DNA of 64,000 nucleotides from Rotaria macrura (Eukaryota; Rotifera; Eurotatoria; Philodinida; Philodinidae), in contig OENT01000430.1 of the NCBI GenBank assembly GCA_900239685.1, positions 1 through 64,000 of the forward strand, in the 5' to 3' direction. This document shows, one piece after another, positions 52,801 through 64,000 of this stretch. Within the stretch, counting starts at the first letter, position 1. The number at the start of each line of letters is the position of its first letter. A program made the position numbers and the translations under genes. Below the pieces are notes generated by a model. It did not search any database and was not told the origin of the DNA. It saw only the letters and a list, made by a program, of their open reading frames with translations.

Positions 52801-55800
52801 GTAAAATGGAAAAACATGATTTTCAGAGAAACATAAAAACATTATTTCGATAATTTTTTGCTGTTTTTTTAAATTTTCTCAATTTTCACGCGGTTTTTGA
52901 GGATTTGACCAATCTCGTCATGCGTAACTTTTAATTCTGCACACGCTGAGCGCTTAACTAATTGTTAATTAATTAATCAGTAATTAGAAATCAAAAACCT
53001 AATTTTTAAAAAAAAACCGTTTTTGACATAGAGGACCTCTCAAAGATCACTAAAAATTTCCGTCAAAAAATGGTGTTTCGAAAAAAAACTATAGTGATTC
53101 TGAAAGAGCAGAACATGGGCTATCACCTCATGGTGTTATCTTAATTTTCATTTTCTCGACGAAAATTGACTTTTTTTGAGGGGGGGTACCTTAAATAGAA
53201 TTTAATTGTGCAATCTGAATAATTCCCTAATTGCATTTTTGAAAGATTAAATTAAGTCAAATGATCATGAAGATTTAGGTTCCAAAACACATAGCATAAA
53301 ATATAATCTCTCTTTGATTATCCCTCAAAGTTACAGCATGTTCTTCATTATTTTTGAATCGTTCAGCGATTGAATTAAAATATCTTCAGAAATCATACAG
53401 AATGTTTTTTTTCTATTTTAAAATAGACTTCAACAGATGTCAGACACAGAAAAAATTTTGTTACAAAGAAATCTTCAACAAAGTAAATTAGTAATTTTCT
53501 TTTTTCCAATATAATGAAAAAACTTTTCTCTTGTTTTGTAGTTCGTCTTAATATTGATCAATGGCTTGAACAACATCTACGATACAATGAACAAATATCG
53601 ATAGCGATAGAAAAGATGAATAATATCGATAATAGTTATGAATATTTTCTGGCACATGAACTATTGACAAATGAATCGATTGCTTATTTTCATAATGAAT
53701 TCAATTCATTTCGTGAAAACTTTCCTTTTCTCCATCGTTTGAATAATTTAAAATTAAAAAATATTCTTCAACAACAAATCGATCAAATGAAAGATATTTT
53801 AAACGATATAGAACTTCATCAGGATATATACAAACGTGTACATAAACAAATAAGAGAAATTCAACAAACAATGAAAGAAATACATGTCGATTCAAACAAA
53901 CAAGAAACTTTTAATCAATTAACGAATCAATTCGATAAATATAGAAATCATTTTAATCAAAGTCAAAACTATGAATATCTAAATATTCAACCTATACTAA
54001 GAACACGTCTTGAATTAACTATTCGTATGCTTGCTATGGATTTGCGACAAATGCAACAAAGTCTTAATGGTCAAATAATCGACGACATGACTTCTCATGG
54101 TCAATCAATCATAGTAAAAACAGTTGTAAAACCGATTGAATCAGCAATTCATAAAGATATTACATTCATTGAAAATAACTTATCAACACTAGCAAGCAAT
54201 ATGAAACATTGTCAAGTAATAGTGAATGGTAACGAGAAACTATCACAAGATTTATTAATAATAGATATCGTACGCTCTTTTCTTTCAATATGTAAACATA
54301 ATAAATATATCCAATCAAATATTTTTAGTCTGATCGTCTACAAGCTATCAGAAATGAATATGTCTTACGGAAAACAAACGAAGAAAACCTACGATCAATA
54401 GAAGAAAAAATAAATGAATTGATTGTATTGAATCAAAACGAAAATAGATATTTTGACAAATTTGATGATATTCACAATAGATTAAATATACTATCTAATG
54501 ATATTCAGAAAAATTTATTGAACATTAATAATGTTCGATATCATTCGAATCATCCGAACTTTTCATTAAATGCTGAATTAAAATATTTTCCAACTGATAG
54601 CTCGGGAACTTTAATCGAGCCAAGTTTTTATCTTGTCGATGAACAAAATATGCCTGTTTCCGATGAACTTCATCTCATATCATTACCTTCGGAATCCGAT
54701 CGTTTTTACATTTCAAACGAAAAAAATGAATTGACCATCGTTAATAAGAATGAAGTTCCATTATCTGAACCAATCACTTTCAAAAGATTGACATCGGAAT
54801 TAATTGAATTCGAATATGAGAATCATCATCGACAAACAGTTCAGATTAGTGAAAAATCATCATCACTTCATCCATTAAATAGATCTGTTATGTTGAATGT
54901 CAAATCTGTTTCTCTCGATCATCTAACAACAACAAGTAAGCAGACAGTCGTATTCATTCTGTAATCATTATACAACTAATTTAGGAGTAACTCATAAGCA
55001 CAGAAGTCTTATTATTTGATATATTTTTAGAACGTGAACTATAATTGAAAAATTCCATTTGTCAGTGACAACGAAATTCAATAGTTCGTTAATGAACAAC
55101 TAACGTTTTGTTTTTGAAGCTTTCTTATCGATGGTGGTAGTAGATCGTAAAGAATGAGAAGGTTCCATCTACCGGGTGAAGGAAACTGAAAATAGATCTA
55201 CTCTTAATCTTGGTTGGGTATTATAGTTAGAAGTTGCTTCTTGTGTTCAGTTCACAATTCATACATTTTTCTTACACATTACCAATACTATTAACTATAT
55301 GAAAGTATAAATAGAGTTTGCGTATTTACGAAGATATCAACTTAGACGTTATTTACTATCCTTTCAAGTATGTATAATTGAATGGATGATTTTGGCAAAA
55401 CACATCACATAATATTTCCTTGTTTTTCATTGTTATTAAATATGAGCGACGAAAAACACCTATTCACTGAACACAAATCTATGCGATAACAATTTAAGTG
55501 ATTCGAGACTTCTTGTCGTGCAGATGCATGCCGACTATTTAAAAAAATATTTTCATGATGTTTTTAGAAAATATCTCAAATAATTGACAGGTCGATACGT
55601 GTAATAAGTTTTCATTTAAAAAAATGAATGGATGAATATAGGAAATTTTACGAGACACTTATGAGCATCAAACTTTACGTTAATATCTTAACAATGTGTC
55701 GTAAACATGCTTTTGAAATATGACAAGGGCATGTGAGTTTTAAAAATTAAAGACTATCGAAAAGCTTGAGAACAAATCTATATTATAATTTATGGCATTC

Positions 55801-58800
55801 AGATTATCGAAGTTGGCACATATCTTGGAAGTAAAATCATTAGTTTTCATGCATACGCAACAGTTGAAAGTTGCTGTTGGCTAGTCTTTGTTAACAGATA
55901 GAAAAACAACTCGATCTACTTGTACTCTATTAGGTAATATTTGGAATATGATAATTCTTGCAATGTCGAAATTTAGTAATATTCTCTAGAAATACGTTAT
56001 CATTGTCAGAATACTTGAATACTTACAAATATTGTAAACGTTTAATAACACGAAAAATCAAAATAGTAATTACGTAGCATAGAATATTCTATCAAATCTT
56101 ACAAATAAAAGCTTTCTATTTGGTCTACGCTATCCCATTGAATTATTTGTACTGTAATATGTATTAAAACAATGGATATTTTTTTTTATAGCACAAACAT
56201 TATTTGTTGTCGATCATAATCATCAATTGTATTCGAAACCAATTCAATTAATAGATCATACTCATATCTTACGGCCTGTTTCTGATTTTAATCTTGTTAC
56301 TTTTCTATGTGATGAAAAGACAAATGAAAAAATACAACTAACATCTGAACAATATTTAATCTCTATGCAACAAGCTGAATTTACACCGAGAAAATTTGTA
56401 ACATATGTCGTTGATAAGAATCAAACTATCATATCTGAACCTATTGAATTATCCGATATTGCAATACAAATAAGACATTCACTTGAAAATATCATTTCAC
56501 ATAAATTGACGTTAGTTCAAAGAAAACGTCAAGAATTATGGAACGATTTAAAATCATTCGAAAATGAACATGATTTTTTAAACATGACATCTAATGAATA
56601 TGACTTGTTGAATGCTCATGTACAAGATCGACTTGATAAATTACAAATTGAAGAAAAAGTCATTGAACTAATTGTACCTATTCTACGTAAGATGCATAAG
56701 GCCAAATAGAATATTTATCAATTGAATAACATAGTTTTTTTTATTCAATAGAAAAACAATATGATGATATCTCAACTGATCAAATTCAGTATCAACATGA
56801 ACAAGCGAATATGGATCATCTGTTGAATACAATGAAATCATTTTTACAATCCGATGAAAAACTAGCTGCCTATCGAAAGGTAGAAACTAGTGAAAAGGAA
56901 CACATTGAAGTACTTGAAAATGATCTTATTCATCAATTAAATCTAATATCGATTCAACTTGATGATCAATCCATCACTCGACAAATTCAAAATCTTTCGA
57001 GTCCAATGCAAAATACTCAACTTTTGGATGAACTTCGACCAATGATCTTGACTGGTAAGTAGTTTAGTTTTTCGAGTGAACAATCAATTTTTTCGTAAAA
57101 TTGACAATATGCACAGGTGTTAAAAATCGTGCAAGAGCAATTCAACATAAATTCGAAACTCTCTTGATAAATATTCAAAATAAATCTAATCAATTGAAAC
57201 AATACGAACAGGTTCGATTTGAATATCTACAATTCTTCAATACAAGATTCAACGAAGCAACTAAACATGAAATAAATATCGATCAAGTCTATGAAAAAGT
57301 TGAACGCTTGCAATACAGTCATCATCAAAAGATGGGTAAATAATTACTACTAATAGTTTTCTGTCAACTATTTTTAACATAAAGGATGCAAGAAATTTTC
57401 AGTAAAAAAACAACAATGACAGGTTTGATTAAATTTTTACGACAAGAAATAAGCTGTCATAGTTTTCAAAACAAAGATTGTTCATCTGTTCTTTTTCTTT
57501 GTAGTGAAAGTTACAATACACATGTACAATTACATTTTGTAATTACTTGTGAGGATTTTGTGTTATCCTAGGACAAAAATAGTTGCTCTCTTTCAAGCTC
57601 TCAGAAACATCTAAAGACTGCTAACCGTGCATAGAAATGAATCGTCTCGTTCAAAATCAAAATTATTGATACTTTAGTAATGTTTTCGTGTCATATATTC
57701 AATACTTCTCCAATGCTCTTAGTTTCGACACGAGCTACGTATAAAAATGTTTTTTTTTGTTCTTAATGAATATTTCTACCGTGTCTGCTTGATTGCGGGC
57801 TTTTTCCCTTAGTTGAAGAGAAAAAAAATGAACACAAATTGGAAAATGTTCGCATGATGAAAATAAATGAATATAGTTACAACGATATGATGAATGCCGA
57901 TACATTTTTGAGAAAGAAATTATCTTATCAGAGATAGTTCAGTGATGAATGTCACATATTATTAAGGCCATTCGTATGCATGTGATTACAACTTAAGTAT
58001 TTAAAGTGAATGAAAAAACCTAAGATGAATTAAATCAAAATTTCGACATATAGTAACTAGATAGCTTTTCCAAAATGATCACAAAATTTGGTAACGATTC
58101 CTTAATTTTTAAAAATCATCATTTTGGTTTGCGTCGAACGAAAACATAAACTGGAAATCAAGGGTGGGTTTGCACTCATAAATTATGCCACTCTACCATA
58201 ACCATACACAAAGATTAATTGTTTTCTTTCTTTTCTTCTCATTAGGATACTTTTGTTTTCACCGATGAATTGGCATCTTCACTTCATTACGAGGACATTT
58301 TCCAATCTGCGGTCATTTTTGTCTCTCCCCTCCACCCCCGATACGACTTTGTGATCGTTTTTTTTCCTCCAATTAAGAACTTGAGTTCAATGAGAATACT
58401 TGTACTTGTTATCGCCATACTCATTATAGATCTATTGCATTATAGTCGAGTTACACTTAATGACAGGTGTCACTTTTTCAAGAGTAGAGATGCCTCACTA
58501 GTTCGTAGTTGCCTTTTGTGATTCGAACTATGTGCATTGTGAAGGTCTCAATAGATTTTTTATCTAATCAAGAAAATGTCCGACTTTTCTTTTATATTTA
58601 TTGATCTTTTGTTATTTAACACTATTCTTGTCGATCAATCTCACTCCTAACAGAACAACATAAATATGTTCGTTCTACTTGAACTCTGCGTATGCAATCA
58701 TTGAGAAACAAAACAAAATATTTTACAAAAGTTTTAGATCTTTCGATTAGCTTTCTGCAATAACAAAAATTGAATCTATCTACTCATATGTATACATGTC

Positions 58801-61800
58801 TACAAAACAAAACAGTTTTTCGGAAACCATTTCTCATAAGATAATGACATACTTGATGGAAGAATTATTGTGAAAGTGAATATACTGGCAATAATGAGAT
58901 TTGTAAGGAAACCGATTTTATAGCATTCATATGATTCCGAAGTCGAAGATGTGTTCCTTGAGTAGCAGATCTGTGAAAATTTTAACATCTTACATGTCAT
59001 TTATGAATTTAATTTACAGAACATATTCTTTGTGAATAATTAATCATTATTTTTGGTTTAATTTAATTATTAGCTGATTCAATGGAAACAATCAAAATCG
59101 AAGATCTTAATAAAGAAATAAAACAATTGTATGATTTAAGTCAAATATCGATTCCTCATTATTTGAAGACTAAAAATGAAAAATTAGTTTATGCATTCAA
59201 TTCTATTCTTGAATTTCTTCGTCATGAACAAAGAAGAATCGAACAATATAAAAATGAAATATGCAAGGAAATCGAATTATTTTATAATAAAACAAATGTT
59301 AATAATGACAATTTTCATACGCAAAATTTAATTTTTATGCAAAACGAACTCAAACTAGATAGCCATCGAAGATTATTGAAATCTGTGAAAAAATTTAAAT
59401 TTCTATTGAATAAATTAGAAAACGTCAATAAAAAGAATCTACAATATGATTTTCTTTTTTCAAAATATGATCGATTCTATGAAATATTAAAGAATGACAA
59501 TCATATTAATCTTCCTACCAATGCAAACATTGAAACAATGCGTGATGTATTAAATACTATTAGAAAAAAGACCAAGAAAGAAATACAAGAATTTGATCTA
59601 GCAAGACATGATATATTACGAAAACTTGATGATTTAAAAACGAAAGAAGAATTAAAACAACGTTCAAAGATAACTTCATTGAATGAAGTAAATATCTTTC
59701 ATAATTTTCCTACGAATTGACAACAGAAAAAAAAACTGGATCAGTTTAACCTATTGTTAAAATGTAATATTATCCTACTACATCTATAATCGTCAGAAGA
59801 GTTATGTTTCTATTGTTGAAAATCGATCAACCAAATCTTAATCGTCATTCTATGCTTGTGTTGACTATAGATTCAAAACAGAAGATTTTCTCTGTTAAGG
59901 ACTTGTCGATCGACTTCTTGCTGTTGATCTAGAATCGAGACAATCGGATTTCATTTCATGTATGATCAAGTCAAGAGGGAATAACAGTGAAGTCCAATTC
60001 GAGCACGATATTTTTTGAATTTCTCAATAAATTTCGAGCAGAAGAATATCAGAGAGATATTTTCAAAAGTCGATAGCACGAACGAGAAAATTAGTAAATA
60101 TGTCGATCGAAGGAAGTAATGCATTTTCTATTTAGAACGATCTACCATACTATATTTGTGAGCCTAGTCGAGAACTCGGCAGTTCGAATATTTTTTCTAT
60201 TGGAAATAATAGAGATGTAAATCGAAATGAAAATGCGAATATTGATCGATGCTTAGATAAGTACTTGCGATAAGAATTATCTTATGAAATTCTATGAAAA
60301 GGAACAACACGCATATTCTATTTCGTTCAATTGAAGTATCTTTTGTAAACACTATAAATGTTGCACGATGAACAGTCTTGTTCGTTTTAGGAATCAAAAT
60401 TGAGTTCATTAAATGCATATATTCAACAATCAGAAACGGAACCGTTAAATATACATCATGAATTTTATGCAATGAAAATTCAAAAAATAATCCAAGATCT
60501 CGATTCTATAATGCGAACAATGGTGCCTGAATCATATCGATCAATGGTGAATTTAATTCGTAGAACGTTCGATCGTTTGCAAAATTACAAACAGATTTTA
60601 GACAAACAAAAACTCGATACGGACAATCAATTGAACAAAATTGAAGAAGAAATTTCTACAGCACGAGAATATTCATTTTTCGATAGTGTTGCTCGCGAGC
60701 AAGCAGAAGATTTTATTCGACAGAAAAACGAATTTGTCTATCATAAAGATATAATTGTTAAAATGCAGACAATTCTAAATGAGACATATCATCAATTTAA
60801 TTCATTACATATTTCTAATTCAAAACAAGATGAGAAGCAAGATTTAATCAAACAAATGAAACAAAGAGGTTTTTTTCTTCTTCTTGAATAACTTTTAAAA
60901 TTATTCGATTAAATAACAACGAAGAATTCAATGATCTATTTCTGATAATAATTTTTCTAAGATAAAATTTATTCCTAGTTTCTTGAAGATACGATGATTA
61001 TTCAACTGCTGCAGTAAAAACAACATTATACTGTCGACACATACATATAATTTTGTATCTTTCGTAAAATTCCTTCATGTTACATGAGAGAATATCTAAT
61101 CTTGTTATTCTATTCTCGAATTCAATACTGTCACTACACTTTCTCAACATTTTAAAAGCAACGAACATATCCTTTTTGAGATAGTCGAATTTATCGACAA
61201 ATCGATATAGGCATTGAATCTGAATCGATGAAATTGATTTAAATCTTCAACTATCAGATTCTTCGAAAAACATCGAAATTAAACCTAATCGAATGGTTTC
61301 GTGATTCACTTGAAGCCTTTTTATTTATTTAGCCATAGATGAAATCGTGCAATTCAGTGAATACAAACATTTATCTAAGTGTGTATCTCCTCGTTTACTA
61401 GCATTACATCAGCGAAGTTCTGGCCAAGAACTACTACCTACAATTACTTTACCATGCACCGTAAAATTACTTCAATTAGAAATGAAAGCATCCATTCAAC
61501 AAGAATCTTTAATTCAAATGTTTTATTTTCAATATCAAACAAAAAATGTTTTTCAAAAAGATTTTATTAAACAAATATCATCATCACATTTGACAAACTT
61601 AAAAAAAGAAATTCTACAAAGTGAAATTAATTATTTAGAAAATCAATATAATGAATCGATTGTTGTCAACAACATTACTCGACAATCAGTCATTGAACAA
61701 ATGTTAGTAAATAAACTTCGGCCGATTGAATCTCTTGAAGAAAAATCACAAATATTCAATCAAGTCATGGAAATTCAACATTCTTCAACAATCGATCATT

Positions 61801-64000
61801 CACAAACTATTGACCATCAGAAATCTAAAAAGTCAATAAAATCAGATGTAATCAATGAAAAAGCTCTCGACAAAAGTCAAGTTAATGAACAAATACATGA
61901 ATTGATAATAACTTATGATAAAGCTCTTCGAGAATCTATTCAAATTGATAACATGGATACATCTCAAAAAGATATCAATCCGAATGAACTATCTTCTATT
62001 GATTTAGATCAACATCAAAATGAAATTGCGCAACAACAACAACAACAAGCGATTGATTCTCTAGAACATCTTGATCAATTGAGTATATATTTTTTTCTAA
62101 TACAATATTCATCTACTTTTATATATTCGTATAGAAAAGTCTCTCGAAATATATCATCAAGACAATAATCGTCTTCAACAAATCAACATACAACTTCAAA
62201 TCTTGGAGAAAGTCGATCAATCAGATATTCGTCAACTAATTAATCAACAAACATTAGAACATCTTCGTGAATATCTCTACGAAGAACAGCAAAGTTCAAT
62301 AATACTTTCATCAGATGAACAAACAGATCACGATGCTCATATGAAAATTCTACCTGTACCATCCTATCTATCAGAATCACCGATAAAGACAATCGTCGAA
62401 GAAAAAACTTTCAAAATGAATTCAGATCAAACAATACCGGATCATTCCAATAGTGAACCAGTAGTACAGATTGATTCAACAGAACGAATAAATCTTTCTT
62501 CGGCAACAACTACGAATGTAACAGAATTGCATCGAGAATTACAAGAATGGAAGTATTCTATGCATATGAATATTGACGATATCCAACAACAACAATCGAG
62601 TATTACAAATGGGAATTCTTCTTCAGTTAGTTTCGTCTTCAGAAAATGGCTCTAGAAATAATTTGATATTTCTAGGATTTACCAATGGAGACTAGTGTAA
62701 CAATCGAGCATGATAAAACTGAAACTACCGGTAAAATTCTTCTGCCTAGTCAAAGTCTCTTGCAATCAAAATCATTTGAAGTCACGCATAGTCCTTTGTT
62801 TCCTACGAAGGATATCAAAGATGAACATAGTATATCGTCGAAAGCAATTGATATAGTACATAACCTTGAAAAATTACCATCAAGTTTGAAAATCGTTGGA
62901 AATGCAAAGAAATATTCAATTATGGAAAGAAGCTCTAAAAGTCAACAAATGCCTACATCAACACAACGATCTATGTTTCAATCACAAAAAGAATATGGAG
63001 AAGTCTATGTTCGAAATCGAGTAAATTATTAGAAAATTTAATACAGGATGAAGTTCTTCGTTTGTCAATTTAAAATTCATTGTCAGTTAGAGAACATTGA
63101 AACGATATGAAAATTATCGAACGTTTTCTAGTTATGGTAGAGAATCTATGATGAAATGTTTTTGCTTTATAGTATGATCTACTATATCCAATGAAATTTA
63201 TTAGAAAATAATTTTCAAGTAATTCTACGAGAACTACATCATAAATGTAATTCTAACGGTATAGAAAGATCAATAGAAAAAAATGTCTAAAAGAATTTTA
63301 ATGATAATTTAAAGCAGTAGAACAGTGTACATCAAGTTTCTTAGAGGAGTTTTCGTTTCTCAAAACTTTGTCGGTACCAAAGACAAGTAGAACATCTTAG
63401 AGGCAATTTCGTATGAACAACTTTATCAAATGTGTATCATATAGAAACATTCAATTCAACTATTTCTATTACAAAACTGAATATGCAGACAAGATGCTTA
63501 AATGTATTTTAATGATTGATAGATTCTTGATATCAATACACAAGACTCAAACATAAATGACGAAACCATTCATGATAAAATCAAAAGAAAAACACGTTTG
63601 GTTAAATTCGAAAGAACTAAACGTGCTAATACTGTTGTTCATCGGCAGCTAGATTTATCAAAACGTACTTTTGTCACTCCACTACGAGTATTGTATGAAG
63701 AAAATCTCGAACCAATACCACCATTACTCCATGTGAATGATACAGCTGATTCAACATCGGATGAAGTCAAAACTATTCCATTACAATCTCAAAGATCAGT
63801 GTCATCGCTACCGATGCCTGACATCGAAAGCAAATCATTTGATGTCGATACGATAGATCGTCGTAGTCAAAAATCTGAAAGAAGACTACCATTCGATAGC
63901 ATAAGTAATCTTAGTCCTATTGTAGAAGAACCTGAAGAAATGGAAACATTGAAAGATAGACCAGTGGTGACAATGAATAGAAATTTCTTAGAGAAATATC
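40842..64000 (+). CDS. Giant coiled-coil-rich protein of unknown family, incomplete at the window end
   Basis: Twenty-nine exons join in consistent phase: 40842-40970, 41036-41611, 41718-42005, 42069-42183, 42242-42838, 43317-43552, 43610-44081, 44139-44309, 45456-45780, 45852-46174, 46246-46593, 47205-47547, 47608-47920, 49158-49937, 50863-51109, 51156-51423, 51479-52300, 53427-53482, 53542-54269, 54329-54935, 56192-56686, 56752-57054, 57117-57335, 59074-59687, 60391-60868, 61333-62082, 62135-62625, 62676-63020, 63523-64000 (open). They encode at least 3,972 residues. The start ATG has an in-frame stop 24 bp upstream. The protein is rich in Glu, Lys, Gln, Asn, Ile and Leu and is mostly helical. 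No signal peptide, membrane segment or enzyme motif is visible. I do not recognise the family; a structural or scaffold role is only a guess. Phase agreement across 28 junctions argues for one gene, but it could still be two or more. Confidence 0.7.
43149..43201. repeat. Small intronic hairpin repeat, copy 1
   Basis: cttgattgcgaacatttt is followed by its near-perfect complement aaaatgtccgcaatcaag, with about 17 bases between them. It lies in intron 5 of the giant gene. A diverged copy is at 57790-57836. Confidence 0.5.
45105..45129 (+). repeat. GA-dinucleotide microsatellite
   Basis: A pure run of about twelve AG units in intron 8 of the giant gene. Confidence 0.85.
47049..47161. mobile_element. 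Candidate 97-bp hairpin element
   Basis: In intron 11 of the giant gene, tagtactg (47049-47056) and tagtactc (47154-47161) flank a 97-bp segment of higher GC than the intron. Its ends are weakly inverted (gagacctgtaggac against gagtcctgcggcac when reversed) and its centre forms a stem, ccgtttgtc / gacaaacgg. This is consistent with a tiny hAT-type MITE with an 8-bp duplication, but the evidence is thin. Confidence 0.4.
49158..52300 (+). other. Giant protein, basic and acidic middle part (exons 14-17)
   Basis: About 705 residues. Exon 14 starts helical, then a basic stretch (MRRRQVVQTNKL, KLVKEKVQRKVDHVLLKM, TRRSTLK). Exon 16 contains an acidic, low-complexity run (NDEEQEQDDQNQYRVHSSGD). Exon 17 is Gln/Glu/Ser-rich and probably disordered. 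The exon 17 donor (52301) is followed within 8 bp by the TTAA target of a MITE. Confidence 0.45.
52309..53194. mobile_element. TTAA-flanked foldback MITE
   Basis: The element body is 52313-53190 (878 bp) between two TTAA sites (52309-52312 and 53191-53194). Ends are inverted: ggccccccctc against ggtaccccccctc when the right end is reversed. Inside, arms of about 118 bp (52481-52598 and 52684-52801, both with catcctagttattttgcc at the outer edge) form a nearly perfect hairpin around an 85-bp loop. TTAA targets are typical of piggyBac-like transposition; the family call is inference. There is no coding capacity; the two open frames across the hairpin are shadows. Confidence 0.75.
53427..60868 (+). 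other. Giant protein, coiled-coil part with a short beta-type repeat (exons 18-25)
   Basis: About 1,165 residues. Long coiled-coil-like segments (such as LKNILQQQIDQMKDILNDIE and IRRTFDRLQNYKQILDKQ) resemble spectrin/nesprin-type helical bundles in spacing, though no diagnostic Trp-based spectrin signature was seen. Between them (54600-56460) lies a beta-rich section with four copies of a short pattern, (F/Y)xVDxNxxxxSEPIxL. Confidence 0.45.
57790..57836. repeat. Small intronic hairpin repeat, copy 2
   Basis: It shares cttgattgcg and the following tagttgaagag-like core with 43149-43201 but has lost the right arm. It lies in intron 23 of the giant gene. Confidence 0.35.
61333..64000 (+). other. 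Giant protein, Gln/Ser-rich C-terminal part in this window (exons 26-29)
   Basis: About 690 residues to the window edge. Exon 26 ends in a Gln run (about 62029-62048). Exons 27-29 are rich in Ser, Thr, Glu, Asp and Lys with little predicted structure, but conserved-looking prolines occur at VTPLRVLYEENLEPIPPLL. No stop codon is reached by 64000. Confidence 0.45.

Noticed and set aside
57386..57571. Possible extra exon of the giant gene
   Set aside because: Exon 57117-57335 splices in phase to 59074 without it, and no acceptor/donor pair keeps the frame.
58270..58521. 83-codon open frame in a long intron
   Set aside because: Hydrophobic low-complexity translation, no splice signals in phase, no recognisable motif.
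1..64000. CRISPR arrays, bacterial operons, rRNA and tRNA genes
   Set aside because: No regularly spaced identical repeats, no ribosome binding sites, and no cloverleaf or rRNA-like sequence were noticed; the gene structures are eukaryotic.

Overview
The window looks like nuclear DNA of a small invertebrate, most probably a bdelloid rotifer. It is AT-rich and its genes are split by many short GT-AG introns, often 48-75 bp, with a minority of 0.5-1.7 kb introns. It holds clearly animal genes (centrosomal CEP97-type protein, arsenite methyltransferase, cytosolic malate dehydrogenase, LACTB2) beside an FAD oxidoreductase of bacterial type. Old DNA transposons, a PIF1/Helitron helicase relic and FLYWCH relics lie between genes and in introns. 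The rotifer assignment is inference; no search could be run. All gene models were spliced by eye and checked for intron-phase agreement.

Layout: 1-5198 is gene-poor and holds a 353-bp foldback repeat, a decayed PIF1-like helicase (minus) and an eroded hAT-type element with an 8-bp target duplication. 5199-11702 (+) is a CEP97-like gene of 18 exons and about 1,057 aa. 13206-18182 (+) is an NHL/beta-propeller gene of 13 exons and about 775 aa. 18183-21746 is mostly silent but contains protein-like stretches on the minus strand that look like a broken gene. 21747-23055 (-) is a two-exon FAD oxidoreductase of 390 aa, a candidate for horizontal transfer. 23056-26618 contains two FLYWCH zinc-finger relics. 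26619-29972 (-) is a nine-exon arsenite methyltransferase (359 aa) whose fourth intron carries a foldback repeat. 29973-35150 is gene-poor and includes a 644-bp hAT-like MITE filled with TTTGGR units. 35151-36583 (+) is cytosolic malate dehydrogenase (7 exons, 351 aa), followed after 181 bp by LACTB2 (36765-39402, 6 exons, 304 aa).

40842 to the window end (+) is the most unusual part. Twenty-nine exons join in consistent phase into one open frame of at least 3,972 codons that runs off the window. Its product is very large, helix-rich and coiled-coil-like, with acidic and Gln-rich linkers and a low-complexity C-terminal part. It resembles no family I recognise, and it carries a short internal repeat seen four times. 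Its introns contain a TTAA-flanked foldback MITE sitting 8-12 bp from a splice donor, a 97-bp hairpin element and two copies of a small hairpin repeat.

The genes do not form an obvious pathway. MDH and LACTB2 are close, share orientation, and the second has a splice-acceptor-like tract just before its ATG, so an operon with spliced-leader trans-splicing is possible.
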